Below, one piece after another: positions 56,466 through 64,000 of a stretch of DNA of 64,000 nucleotides (positions within the stretch are counted from its first letter, which is position 1; every line of letters starts with the position of its first letter). The stretch is from Anastrepha obliqua. Taxonomy: Eukaryota > Arthropoda > Insecta > Diptera > Tephritidae. The translations under genes and the position numbers were made by a program. The notes below the pieces were generated by a model. The model did not search any database. It was not told where the DNA came from and saw only the letters and a program-made list of their open reading frames with translations. Location of the stretch: positions 21,550,001 through 21,614,000 of the forward strand of contig NC_072895.1 in the NCBI RefSeq assembly GCF_027943255.1. Reading direction: 5' to 3'.

Positions 56466-57595
56466 TCTCTGTGGCTAATTTGAGGCCACGTGAATCTAGC
56501 CACGTTTGTGCCCGTATCATGACTTGGTTAAGTTTTCTATGAGCTTCTTCAAGGTTTCGTGCTGTGATGACTGCGGCGATATCGTTTGCGTATCTGGTGT
56601 TATGCACTTTGAATACCCAAAATATTATTCTAATAATTCTATCACCTGCAAACCCGTATCCCAGATATGGTACACTGATGGATCGAAATTGGAAGATGGT
56701 AGAACACGGACGGGAATCAATAGACCTAAATTCGAGAAATAGATTGCAATAGGTCTTTACACAACAATTTTCAGGCAATACATGCCATTGAGATATGTGT
56801 GAGGGAATGTCTCCCTAGAAAAATAAGAGGAACTCACATTTATATACTTTCAGATGTCCGGACGGCCTTGAAAAGGCTTCTATCAACTACAATCACATCA
56901 AAAATGGTACATGACTACCTGAATCTTCTTAACATGCTAGGGAACTTCAACACAGTATTATTAGGTTCGGTTCCTGGACACGTGCGGAATGAAATATCGG
57001 ATCATTTAGTTAAAAAAGGGCAAACATGCCCCTAATTGGTCTGAAACCTTTCTGTGGACTTACAAAGGGCCACACCAACGAACTTCTCATGAGGTGGGAG
57101 GTGAAGAAATTCGTTGAAATTTGGCGAAACTCTATTGGTCAGCGACAAGCAAAACAATTACTAACGCCGGACAAGGGGAATTCCTGATAAGCGTCTTTCT
57201 CTTAGCAGAGCAGACTTAAGCCCTTTAACAGGTTACTTTATACGCCACTGTAGCTTGAGATATAACTTAAACAAAATTGGCCGCTCTGAGACCATCATCG
57301 GCCGATTCTGTAAAATGCCCTCTGAAAATTTAGAATATATTCTTTGTAAATATCCTGCATTAGGCAGAAAACGGCTACAGCACCTTGGGAGTAGTGCCGT
57401 GCGTCCATGTAAAGTACGGAACAATAAACCCCAGAATGTGCTAAAATTTCTAAAAGTCTTTAAATATATGTAGGATACCTCAGCAGGCTTTGCACAATCG
57501 ATATATTTTGGGCGCAGTGCGCAGTATCCAGCAATCGAGCAATAATAATCAGTCCTATTATAGAATCCGTCGTAGACTGTTTTTCGTAGAAACTA
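56466..57595. pseudogene. LINE remnants: reverse transcriptase (minus) and RNase H (plus)
   Basis: The minus strand at about 56640-56466 reads ANDIAAVITARNLEEAHRK, LNQVMIRAQTWLDSRGLKLA. This is the YADD box and thumb start of an R1/LOA-like reverse transcriptase, with the box changed to AND. The plus strand at 56640-57470 reads IWYTDGSKLEDGRT, CVRECLPRKIRGTHIYILSD, VPGHVRNEISDHLVKKG (RNase H) and a C-terminal EYILCKYPALGRKRLQHLG. The two halves lie in opposite orientation, so an inversion or two separate fragments are needed. Confidence 0.7.
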
Positions 57596-57607
57596 AGATA
57601 TTGTAAT

Positions 57608-60600
57608 TGTAAGGAGGATTGGTTCCATGTGTAGAAGTCCACGCAAGTGGGGAAAGTTACTGATCGCCATTCACTTGGGAGTGGCCAGGACGATTCTTCT
57701 ACATATGGTTCAAGCAGCTCACAACGTCCGGGATTAGCCCACGTATCCTCTGGTTAGCTTCCGAACACCCGTTCGGGAGTGAGCTAAAGTGAGAAGGCGA
57801 AGCATCCCAGCATAGCTGGTTGTGCGCTGGGTTTGGGACCCGCCACTTAAAACGCCCCCCCAATGAAAACAGCAACAAAGCCTCGGATGAGAACTTCCAA
57901 CACTGATGACGACCCCTGCAAACAAAATAAGGAATACGATTTGAGGGCATGCACCTGGAATGTCCGGTCCCTTAATGGGGAAGGTGCCTCTGCCCGGCTG
58001 GTTGATGTCCTCGTGAGAGTAAAGGCTGACATCACTGCCATCCAAGAGATGCGATGGACGGGGCAAGGTAAGAAAAACATAGGACCTTGCGACGTCTACT
58101 ACAGCTGCCATGTAAAGGAGCGCAAATTTGGTGTCGGATTTGTTGTGGGAGAGAGACTTCGTCGCCAAGTACTGTCGTTCACTCCGGTGGACGAGCGTCT
58201 CGCAACAATCCGCATCAAAGCGCGATTTTTTAACATCTCGCTAATTTGCGCCCACGCCCCGACGGAAGAGAAGGACGATGCGACCAAGGATTCTTTCTAT
58301 GAGCGCTTGGAACGTTCCTATGAGCGCTGCCCCCGCCACGACATAAAAATCGTGCTTGGCGACTTCAACGCCAGGGTGGGCAAGGAGGGAATTTTTGGTC
58401 CCACAGTCGGAAAATTCAGCCTGCACAACGAAACATCCGGCAACGGACAGAGGCTGATCGACTTCGCCGGGGCCCGAAACATGGTAGTCTGTAGCACCAG
58501 ATTCCAGCATAAGAAGATTCACCAAGCTACCTGGCTGTCTCCAGATCGAAAAACGCGAAACCAGATCGATCATGTTGTGATAGATGGAAGACACGCTTCT
58601 AGTGTATTAGATGTACGTACGATCCGAGGACCCAACATCGACTCGGATCATTACCTTGTTGCAGCCAAACTGCGCACACGCCTCTGTGCAGCAAAAAACG
58701 TACATCTACCTACGCAAAGAATGTTCGACATCGAAAAGCTGCAATCACAACAGACAGCCAGAAGATTCGCCACTCGACTCTCACTCCTGCTCTCGGAGAG
58801 CACTGCCCAACACATCGGCATGCGCGAGCAATGGAGCAACATTTCTCGTTCCCTACGTACCGCCGCCGAAGAAGAAATCGGATTCCGGCGAGCCCGAAAA
58901 AACAATTGGTACGACGAGGAATGTCATGCTGCCGCCGAAAGAAAAGATGCCGCCTATAGAGCCACGCTGCGATCGGGCGCAACGCGAGCCATGTGGGATC
59001 GCTACAGAGAGCTAAAAAAGGAAGAGAGACGTATTATCCGACAGAAGAAACGAGAGGCCGAAATACGTGAGTGCGAGGAGCTTGAGATGCTGGCCAATAG
59101 GAACAACGCCCGAAAATTTTACCAGAAAGTTCGGCGGCTTACAGAAGGTTTTAAGACCGGGGCGTTGTCCTGTAAGAACAAAGACGGCGATCTGGTGACT
59201 GACGTACAGAGCAATCTTAAATTATGGAGAGAACACTTCTCGAACCTGTTAAACGGTGACAGCTGCGCATGTCATAGAGAATGTGAAGATCCCGATACCC
59301 CAATCGTTGACGACGGAATTGTCGTTCCGTTACCCGACCATGACGAGGTGAGAATAGCAATATCACGGCTAAAGAACAACAAAGCCGCGGGCGCCGACGG
59401 ACTGCCGGCTGAGCTATTCAAACATGGCGGCGAGGAGCTGGTAAGGTGCATGCATCAGCTCCTATGCAGAATATGGTCGGATGAAAGCATGCCTGCCGAT
59501 TGGAATTTAAGTGTGCTCTGCCCAATCCATAAGAAGGGCGACCCTGCAATTTGTGCCAATTACCGCGGGATTAGTCTTCTAAATATCGCCTATAAGGTTC
59601 TAGCGAGCGTATTGTGTGAAAGGCTGAAGCCCACCGTCAACCAACTGATTGGACTTTATCAGTGTGGCTTCAGACCTGGAAAGTCTACCATCGACCAAAT
59701 ATTCTCAATACGCCAAATCTTGGAAAAGACCCATGAAAGGAGAATCGACACACACCACCTTTTCGTCGACTTCAAAGCTGCATTCGACAGTACGGAAAGG
59801 AGTTACCTGTATGCCGCTATGTCTGAATTTGGTATCCCCGCAAAACTAATACGGCTATGTAAGATGACGTTGCTCAACACCAGCAGCGCCGTCAGAATTG
59901 GGAAGGACCTCTCCGAGCCGTTTGATACCAAACGAGGTTTCAGACAGGGTGACTCGCTGTCGTGTGACTTCTTTAACCTGATGTTGGAGAGCATCGTACG
60001 AGCCGCAGAACTGAATCGCTCAGGCACAATTTTTTATAAGAGCGTACAATTGCTGGCGTATGCCGATGATATTGACATCATCGGCCTTAACAACCGCGCT
60101 GTTAGTTCTGCCTTCTCCAAACTGGATAAAGAGGCAAAGCGAATGGGTTTGGTGGTGAACGAGGACAAAACGAAGTACCTCCTGTCTTCAAACAAACAGT
60201 CGGCGCACTCGCGTATCGGCACCCACGTCACTGTTGACAGTTATAATTTTGAGGTTGTAAAAGACTTCGTGTATTTAGGAACCAGCATTAACACCGATAA
60301 CAATGTCAGCCTTGAAATCCAACGTAGAATCTCTCTTGCCAACAAGTGCTACTTTGGACTAAGTAGGCAATTGAGCAGTAAAGTCCTCTCTCGACGAACT
60401 AAACTAACACTCTACAAGGCTCTCATCATGCCCGTCCTAACGTATGGCGCAGAAGCTTGGACGATGACAACATCCGATGAAGCGACGCTTGGAGTGTTCG
60501 AGAGAAAGATTCTGCGTAAGATTTTTGGACCTTTGCACGTTGGCAACGGCGAATATCGCAGACGATGGAACGATGAGCTGTATGAGCTTTACGACGACAT

Positions 60601-60887
60601 AGGCATAGCGCAGCGAATAAAGATCCAGCGGCTTCGTTGGCTGGGTCATGTCGTCCGAATGGATACAAACGCTCCGGCTTTGAAAGTATTCGATGGGGTA
60701 CCAGCTGGTGGTAGCAGAGGAAGAGGAAGGCCTCCTCTGCGTTGGAAAGATCAGGTGGAGAAGGACTTGACTTCACTTGGTGTGTCCAATTGGCGTCGGT
60801 TAGCACGAGAAAGAAACGACTGGCGCGCTTTGTTAATCTCGGCCAAAATCGCGTAAGCGGTTATCGCGCCAATTAAGAAGAAGAAGA
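57608..60887 (+). mobile_element. RTE-type non-LTR retrotransposon, apparently complete
   Basis: A 12-base target duplication AGATATTGTAAT is present at 57596-57607 and 60888-60899. The leader is about 255 bases, then one long open frame, then a very short 3-prime end closing in (AAG)n, as in RTE elements. It is inserted just after the LINE remnants. An older truncated copy is at 40966-41410. Confidence 0.92.
57863..60856 (+). CDS. RTE retrotransposon polyprotein: endonuclease and reverse transcriptase
   Basis: 997 residues, uninterrupted. The apurinic-type endonuclease comes first: TWNVRSL (about 31-37), IQEMRW with Glu62, GDFNARVG at about 166-173, and the SDHY box with Asp262/His263. A basic coiled region follows (about 330-430; RIIRQKKREAEIRECEELEM). 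The reverse transcriptase runs from AAGADGLPAELFKHGG through HKKGDPAICANYRGISLLN, GFRPGKSTIDQ, LFVDFKAAFDS (Asp636) and GFRQGDSLS to AYADDIDIIG (about 732-741). A C-terminal RWLGHVVRM segment is usual in this group. The protein copies its own RNA at a nicked chromosomal site in the nucleus. All catalytic residues I looked for are present, so the copy may still be active. The clade is inferred from domain order, the single frame and the tail. Confidence 0.93.
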   Translation: MKTATKPRMRTSNTDDDPCKQNKEYDLRACTWNVRSLNGEGASARLVDVLVRVKADITAIQEMRWTGQGKKNIGPCDVYYSCHVKERKFGVGFVVGERLRRQVLSFTPVDERLATIRIKARFFNISLICAHAPTEEKDDATKDSFYERLERSYERCPRHDIKIVLGDFNARVGKEGIFGPTVGKFSLHNETSGNGQRLIDFAGARNMVVCSTRFQHKKIHQATWLSPDRKTRNQIDHVVIDGRHASSVLDVRTIRGPNIDSDHYLVAAKLRTRLCAAKNVHLPTQRMFDIEKLQSQQTARRFATRLSLLLSESTAQHIGMREQWSNISRSLRTAAEEEIGFRRARKNNWYDEECHAAAERKDAAYRATLRSGATRAMWDRYRELKKEERRIIRQKKREAEIRECEELEMLANRNNARKFYQKVRRLTEGFKTGALSCKNKDGDLVTDVQSNLKLWREHFSNLLNGDSCACHRECEDPDTPIVDDGIVVPLPDHDEVRIAISRLKNNKAAGADGLPAELFKHGGEELVRCMHQLLCRIWSDESMPADWNLSVLCPIHKKGDPAICANYRGISLLNIAYKVLASVLCERLKPTVNQLIGLYQCGFRPGKSTIDQIFSIRQILEKTHERRIDTHHLFVDFKAAFDSTERSYLYAAMSEFGIPAKLIRLCKMTLLNTSSAVRIGKDLSEPFDTKRGFRQGDSLSCDFFNLMLESIVRAAELNRSGTIFYKSVQLLAYADDIDIIGLNNRAVSSAFSKLDKEAKRMGLVVNEDKTKYLLSSNKQSAHSRIGTHVTVDSYNFEVVKDFVYLGTSINTDNNVSLEIQRRISLANKCYFGLSRQLSSKVLSRRTKLTLYKALIMPVLTYGAEAWTMTTSDEATLGVFERKILRKIFGPLHVGNGEYRRRWNDELYELYDDIGIAQRIKIQRLRWLGHVVRMDTNAPALKVFDGVPAGGSRGRGRPPLRWKDQVEKDLTSLGVSNWRRLARERNDWRALLISAKIA

Positions 60888-61139
60888 AGATATTGTAATC
60901 ATACAATTCGAAAAGCTCAGAACGTAAATTCGGAGCTCGTAGCATTCACTGAATACACTCATAACGTCAAATCTTACAGTTTCCTACAATTTTTCTGCGA
61001 CAACGTTAGACTAACGGACAAAACTTAGAACGAGTAATAAAAAGACGATTTAAAAGGAAACAAATAAAAAAGTTGTAAAATGTACGTCCTATATTAACTA
61101 AACTATAAATAAAAAGAAATTTTTTAAGTATATGTACTT
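60888..61139. other. spacer
   Basis: Right target duplication and AT-rich sequence. The Harbinger copy may extend into it. Confidence 0.35.
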
Positions 61140-61421
61140 TTATGTGACTTCCACGGGAGTAAAGTTGTAAAAGCACGGCAGCTGTATTGCCCCTTTGTTT
61201 GAGCTAATAAAGGAGAAATCAATCATGGCATTGATACTGTAGTAGCCCTTCCGGTTGTAGTAGAGGATTTTTTCTTTAGTAGAGGAAATAATTTTTATGT
61301 GCGTCCCATCCACACACAAAATGATGCCAGGATGCCGTTTTTCATTAGCACTCATGTCGAGATTTATCCACTGAGGACACAATCGTGTTTGTAGTGACAC
61401 CAATACGTCTTTTAGTGCATA

Positions 61422-62714
61422 CTGTGGGCAAAAAGTAAGGTGAATTTATTTGCCAAACTTCGCGGGATTAAAATTTCGCTCTAGTTATTTTTTTATGAGT
61501 TGGCAGCACTGTTAATAACATCTGGGCCAACTTTCATGTGAATGTCATTATCAGTAATATATTTACGCTTGTGTTTACCAAACGACCAAGAGTGCATTTT
61601 TCAATTTTTACAATGTCTGATTTGATTGAGCAGAGAAGTGCCATCAAATTTTGTTTGCGGAATGAAATTTCGGCTGCGGAAACGTTTAGCATGTTGCAGA
61701 AGGCATTTGGTGATTCGACCATGTCGCAGAAAAATGTTTATAAGTGGTACAAAGACTTCAAAGAGGGTCGAGAACGTGTTGATGACTTGGAGCGCTCCGG
61801 ACGACCATCGACGTCAACAGATGACCAACACGTCAATAACGTGAAGGAGTTAGTGCTCAAAAATCGTCGGTTGACTGTTAAAGACCTTACTGATATGATC
61901 GGGATATCAGAAGGATCTGTGAAAAGCATTTTGAAAGACCATTTGGGCCTACGAAAAGTCAAATCTCTTTTGGTACCGAAAACTCTCAATTTCTTGGAAA
62001 AAAGTCGTCGCATTGATGTGTGTGAAACAATGCTTTCAGACTATCAGGACAAGCTCAAATGCATCATTACGGGAGATGAGACTTGGATTTATGCTTACGA
62101 CCCTGAAACAACTGACCAATCAAGCGAATATCGTGCTAAAGGCGAGGCCAGACCGAAAAGTCGTACAAAAATAAAGGTCATGATGACAGTTTTTTTCGAT
62201 TTTCGTGGTGTGGTGCACTATGAATTCCTTCCACCTGGCCAAACTGTTAATAAGGAATATTATTTGAGCGTTATGCGTCGTTTACGTGAAGCAATTCGTT
62301 TAAAAAGACCAGAATTATGGGCCAACAACTCTTGGTTTTTGCATCACGATAATGCACCGTCTCACACTGCACTTGTTCTTCGTGACCATTTCGCCAAAAA
62401 TTCCACGCATATCGTTCCGCAGCCACCGTATTCGCCTGATTTGGCTCCGTGTGACTTCTGGCTATTCCCAAAACTCAAGAGACCACTCCGGGGAACGCAT
62501 TTCGAGTCGATTGAGGACATAAAAGCTGAATCGGAGAAGGTGCTGATGGCTATACCGCAAACGGACTATTTGGCATGTTTCGGGATTGGAAAAATCGTTG
62601 GCATAAGTGTATTTCATCGAGAGGGGATTGTTTTGAAGGGGATGAAATTGATTTACAAGAATAAATAAAGATTTTTTATTTTACAACCAAATTCACCTTA
62701 CTTTTTGCCCACAG
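61422..62714 (+). mobile_element. mariner element, near intact, 1,293 bp
   Basis: Perfect 26-base terminal inverted repeats starting CTGTGGGCAAAAAGTAAGGT, with TA on both sides (61420-61421, 62715-62716). It holds one transposase frame. The perfect repeats suggest recent arrival. Confidence 0.97.
61613..62668 (+). CDS. mariner transposase with C-terminal frame shift
   Basis: 351 residues from ATG 61613. The open frame extends back to a GTG at 61538, but the family start is MSDLIEQRSAIKF. The paired helix-turn-helix region occupies about 1-115. Catalytic Asp residues: Asp155 in TGDETW, Asp246 in HHDNAPSH and Asp281 in SPDLAPCD, with 34 residues between the last two (DD34D). The usual WVPHEL linker is LLVPKTL here. 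At 62578-62580 one T appears to be missing from a T-run: the next reading frame continues with the normal mariner C-terminus (RDWKNRWHKCISSRGD, then FEGDEIDL), while the annotated frame ends in unrelated residues. The nuclease core is complete. Activity is doubtful without the normal tail. Confidence 0.93.
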   Translation: MSDLIEQRSAIKFCLRNEISAAETFSMLQKAFGDSTMSQKNVYKWYKDFKEGRERVDDLERSGRPSTSTDDQHVNNVKELVLKNRRLTVKDLTDMIGISEGSVKSILKDHLGLRKVKSLLVPKTLNFLEKSRRIDVCETMLSDYQDKLKCIITGDETWIYAYDPETTDQSSEYRAKGEARPKSRTKIKVMMTVFFDFRGVVHYEFLPPGQTVNKEYYLSVMRRLREAIRLKRPELWANNSWFLHHDNAPSHTALVLRDHFAKNSTHIVPQPPYSPDLAPCDFWLFPKLKRPLRGTHFESIEDIKAESEKVLMAIPQTDYLACFGIGKIVGISVFHREGIVLKGMKLIYKNK

Positions 62715-62880
62715 TAGTATGTAGCTAAATGCCGACTGGCCCATTGACGTAACGAAATCTTTGCCAACTCCGTACTGATAGCTTCCCTCCGCAAGAAACC
62801 GTAAAACAGAGGATAGTCGGAGAACTGTAGTTTTGGACGACGACCTCGCTGAGCTTCCGCTGTCTTCAATGAAACTCAAA

Positions 62881-64000
62881 ACGTATGTAAAAGCAACTTT
62901 ATTTAACCGGTAATTTTTGATAAACCTATTTTAAGCCAAATTTAAGTAAACTTTTTCTTTAATAGAAAGGCAAGCACTCACAATGGTTCGTCCATATCGA
63001 GAGGGTGGCTTGCATCTTTCAATCTTTTTCGCTCAACTGCGTTTGCTTCTCTCACTTTCGTCCTCCTTAACACAACCGCGCATGTCAACGTATACATTTT
63101 ACTATGAAAATTCAGGTAACTTGACCAAAAACTTAAAGATTATTTGCCAAATTGTGTTGTTTACATTGAAGTGAGTTGTTGTCGAAATATCAAAATTTGA
63201 CATTTGAGTTTGGCAGCACTTTTTTCGTGCCCACGATTACAGTTTTTTCGTATTCGTAGTAGACATTCGTATTCGTAGGTTTTCTACGAAGGATTCTATG
63301 AAAGGGCTGAATAATAATGTGGAAGAAAATGCTTAAATATTTTCTTGAAATTCTAATTGAAAACCGTGGAATTGTTATGAACAGTTTGTCGAATTTTTTT
63401 AATTTTTGTTTGAAATTTTAACTTATATATTGTTTATAAAAAAAAATTACGAAAATTCAAAGCAATAAAATAAAAATTGTCAAATCTAGTCAAAATGATG
63501 AGGTGCTATTCCTTTGTCGCGTGCTGTATATACACCCACATTAGGGAATTACTCGTAGAAGTACGCTACTGTTCAATAAAAAAATTTGAACTTTTCATGT
63601 TATCGTTTATTGACTCAAAACTGTATGGCTAGCTAAAAATATAGCTTGAGTGCAAACAACCACACACACACACACGTAAGCACTTACATAGAAAAACTCT
63701 CACACCTTCATACAAATATGTATGTACTTATGAATATTATATACGCACACACAGACGCGCCTAGATTTTTATAAAAAAATGATTTGACTATTTAAGTATA
63801 TCACTATTCATACACACATACATATGCATGAACATGTAAATAATGAACTGCTTTCTTTGCACACGCGTATATCGTCTTCATGGCTCCCTGTATCCAGAAA
63901 TATACATTCTGTCAAAAAAATATCGGGAATTGTACATTTAAAAAGGGCGCGTTACACATACAAGTCTGTCTACATTTTTTTTGCTGGAATGTTGGCACAA
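62881..64000. other. AT-rich spacer to window end
   Basis: May hold the left part of the Harbinger element. Contains a short (CA)n run at about 63660-63676. No gene recognised. Confidence 0.35.

Larger units (their letters stand above)
61140..62880 (-). pseudogene. PIF/Harbinger transposase split by a mariner
   Basis: The N-terminal part, 62880-62715, reads LSSVLRFLAEGSYQYGVGKD, FVTSMGQSAFSYIL. The C-terminal part, 61421-61140, reads ALKDVLVSLQTRLCPQWINL, HPGIILCVDGTHIKI (first Asp of the DDE nuclease), YYNRKGYYSINAMI. Both match Harbinger/HARBI1-type transposases. The mariner at 61422-62714 separates them at a TA. Removing it and one TA leaves the two parts one base out of frame, so an older indel is likely. 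The catalytic C-terminal end and the MADF-type partner gene are not seen. Confidence 0.85.

Noticed and set aside
58611..59015. 134-codon plus-strand frame and several minus-strand frames within the RTE
   Set aside because: Overlapping shadows of the 997-codon retrotransposon frame.
57863..60856. Host gene annotation (such RTE frames are often labelled craniofacial development protein 2-like)
   Set aside because: Reverse-transcriptase motifs, the tail and the target duplication show that it is a retrotransposon.
61538..61612. N-terminal extension of the mariner transposase
   Set aside because: Starts at GTG and precedes the family start MSDLIEQRS. It belongs to the untranslated leader.

Overview
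This window looks like nuclear DNA of a higher dipteran fly. I infer a tephritid fruit fly, mainly because several transposase relics resemble the rosa (DD41D) mariner lineage first described from Ceratitis rosa and other tephritids. Supporting signs are short GT-AG introns, very high AT content, genes nested in introns and dense mobile-element remnants. No prokaryotic features, CRISPR array, rRNA or free-standing tRNA gene was seen.

Four host genes can be supported. (1) A microcephalin (MCPH1) orthologue lies on the minus strand from about 28302 down to about 6378. I assembled it from seven exons with matching splice phases. It has an N-terminal BRCT domain, a long disordered middle and the first strand of a C-terminal BRCT domain; the rest of that domain is not in the window. 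(2) A ZIP11/SLC39A11-type metal transporter (16131-17159, plus strand) sits inside the 15.7 kb fourth intron of MCPH1. (3) ALG3, known in Drosophila as l(2)not, is on the minus strand (38641-34504, two exons). (4) A mitochondrial DnaJ of the Tid/DNAJA3 family (36092-37603, plus strand) sits inside the single ALG3 intron. The gene content is therefore two minus-strand host genes, each carrying a plus-strand gene in an intron. Tid has a previously uncalled 3-prime exon behind a 69-bp intron. That exon restores the conserved C-terminus of the family.

The rest is largely mobile DNA, much of it nested. It includes: two Helitron-like elements with about 120-bp minisatellites (373-1596; 33470-34253); a tRNA-headed SINE family in about eleven copies; LINE fragments of several clades; one apparently recent, complete RTE-type retrotransposon with a 12-bp target duplication (57608-60887); a mariner inserted into a Harbinger transposase gene (61422-62714 inside 61140-62880); a pogo-like element inserted into a Tc1/Tc3-like element (43398-46121); two TTAA-flanked piggyBac-like non-autonomous elements (49427-50165; 51585-52312); three hAT-like MITEs with 8-bp duplications; two maT/Tc1-like elements; and two internally deleted rosa-type mariners plus two rosa-type fragments.

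The host genes have no evident joint pathway. MCPH1 acts on chromosome condensation and DNA damage, ZIP11 on intracellular zinc, ALG3 on N-glycan precursor assembly in the ER, and Tid on mitochondrial protein folding. All exon boundaries are read by eye from splice consensus and phase, without transcript evidence.
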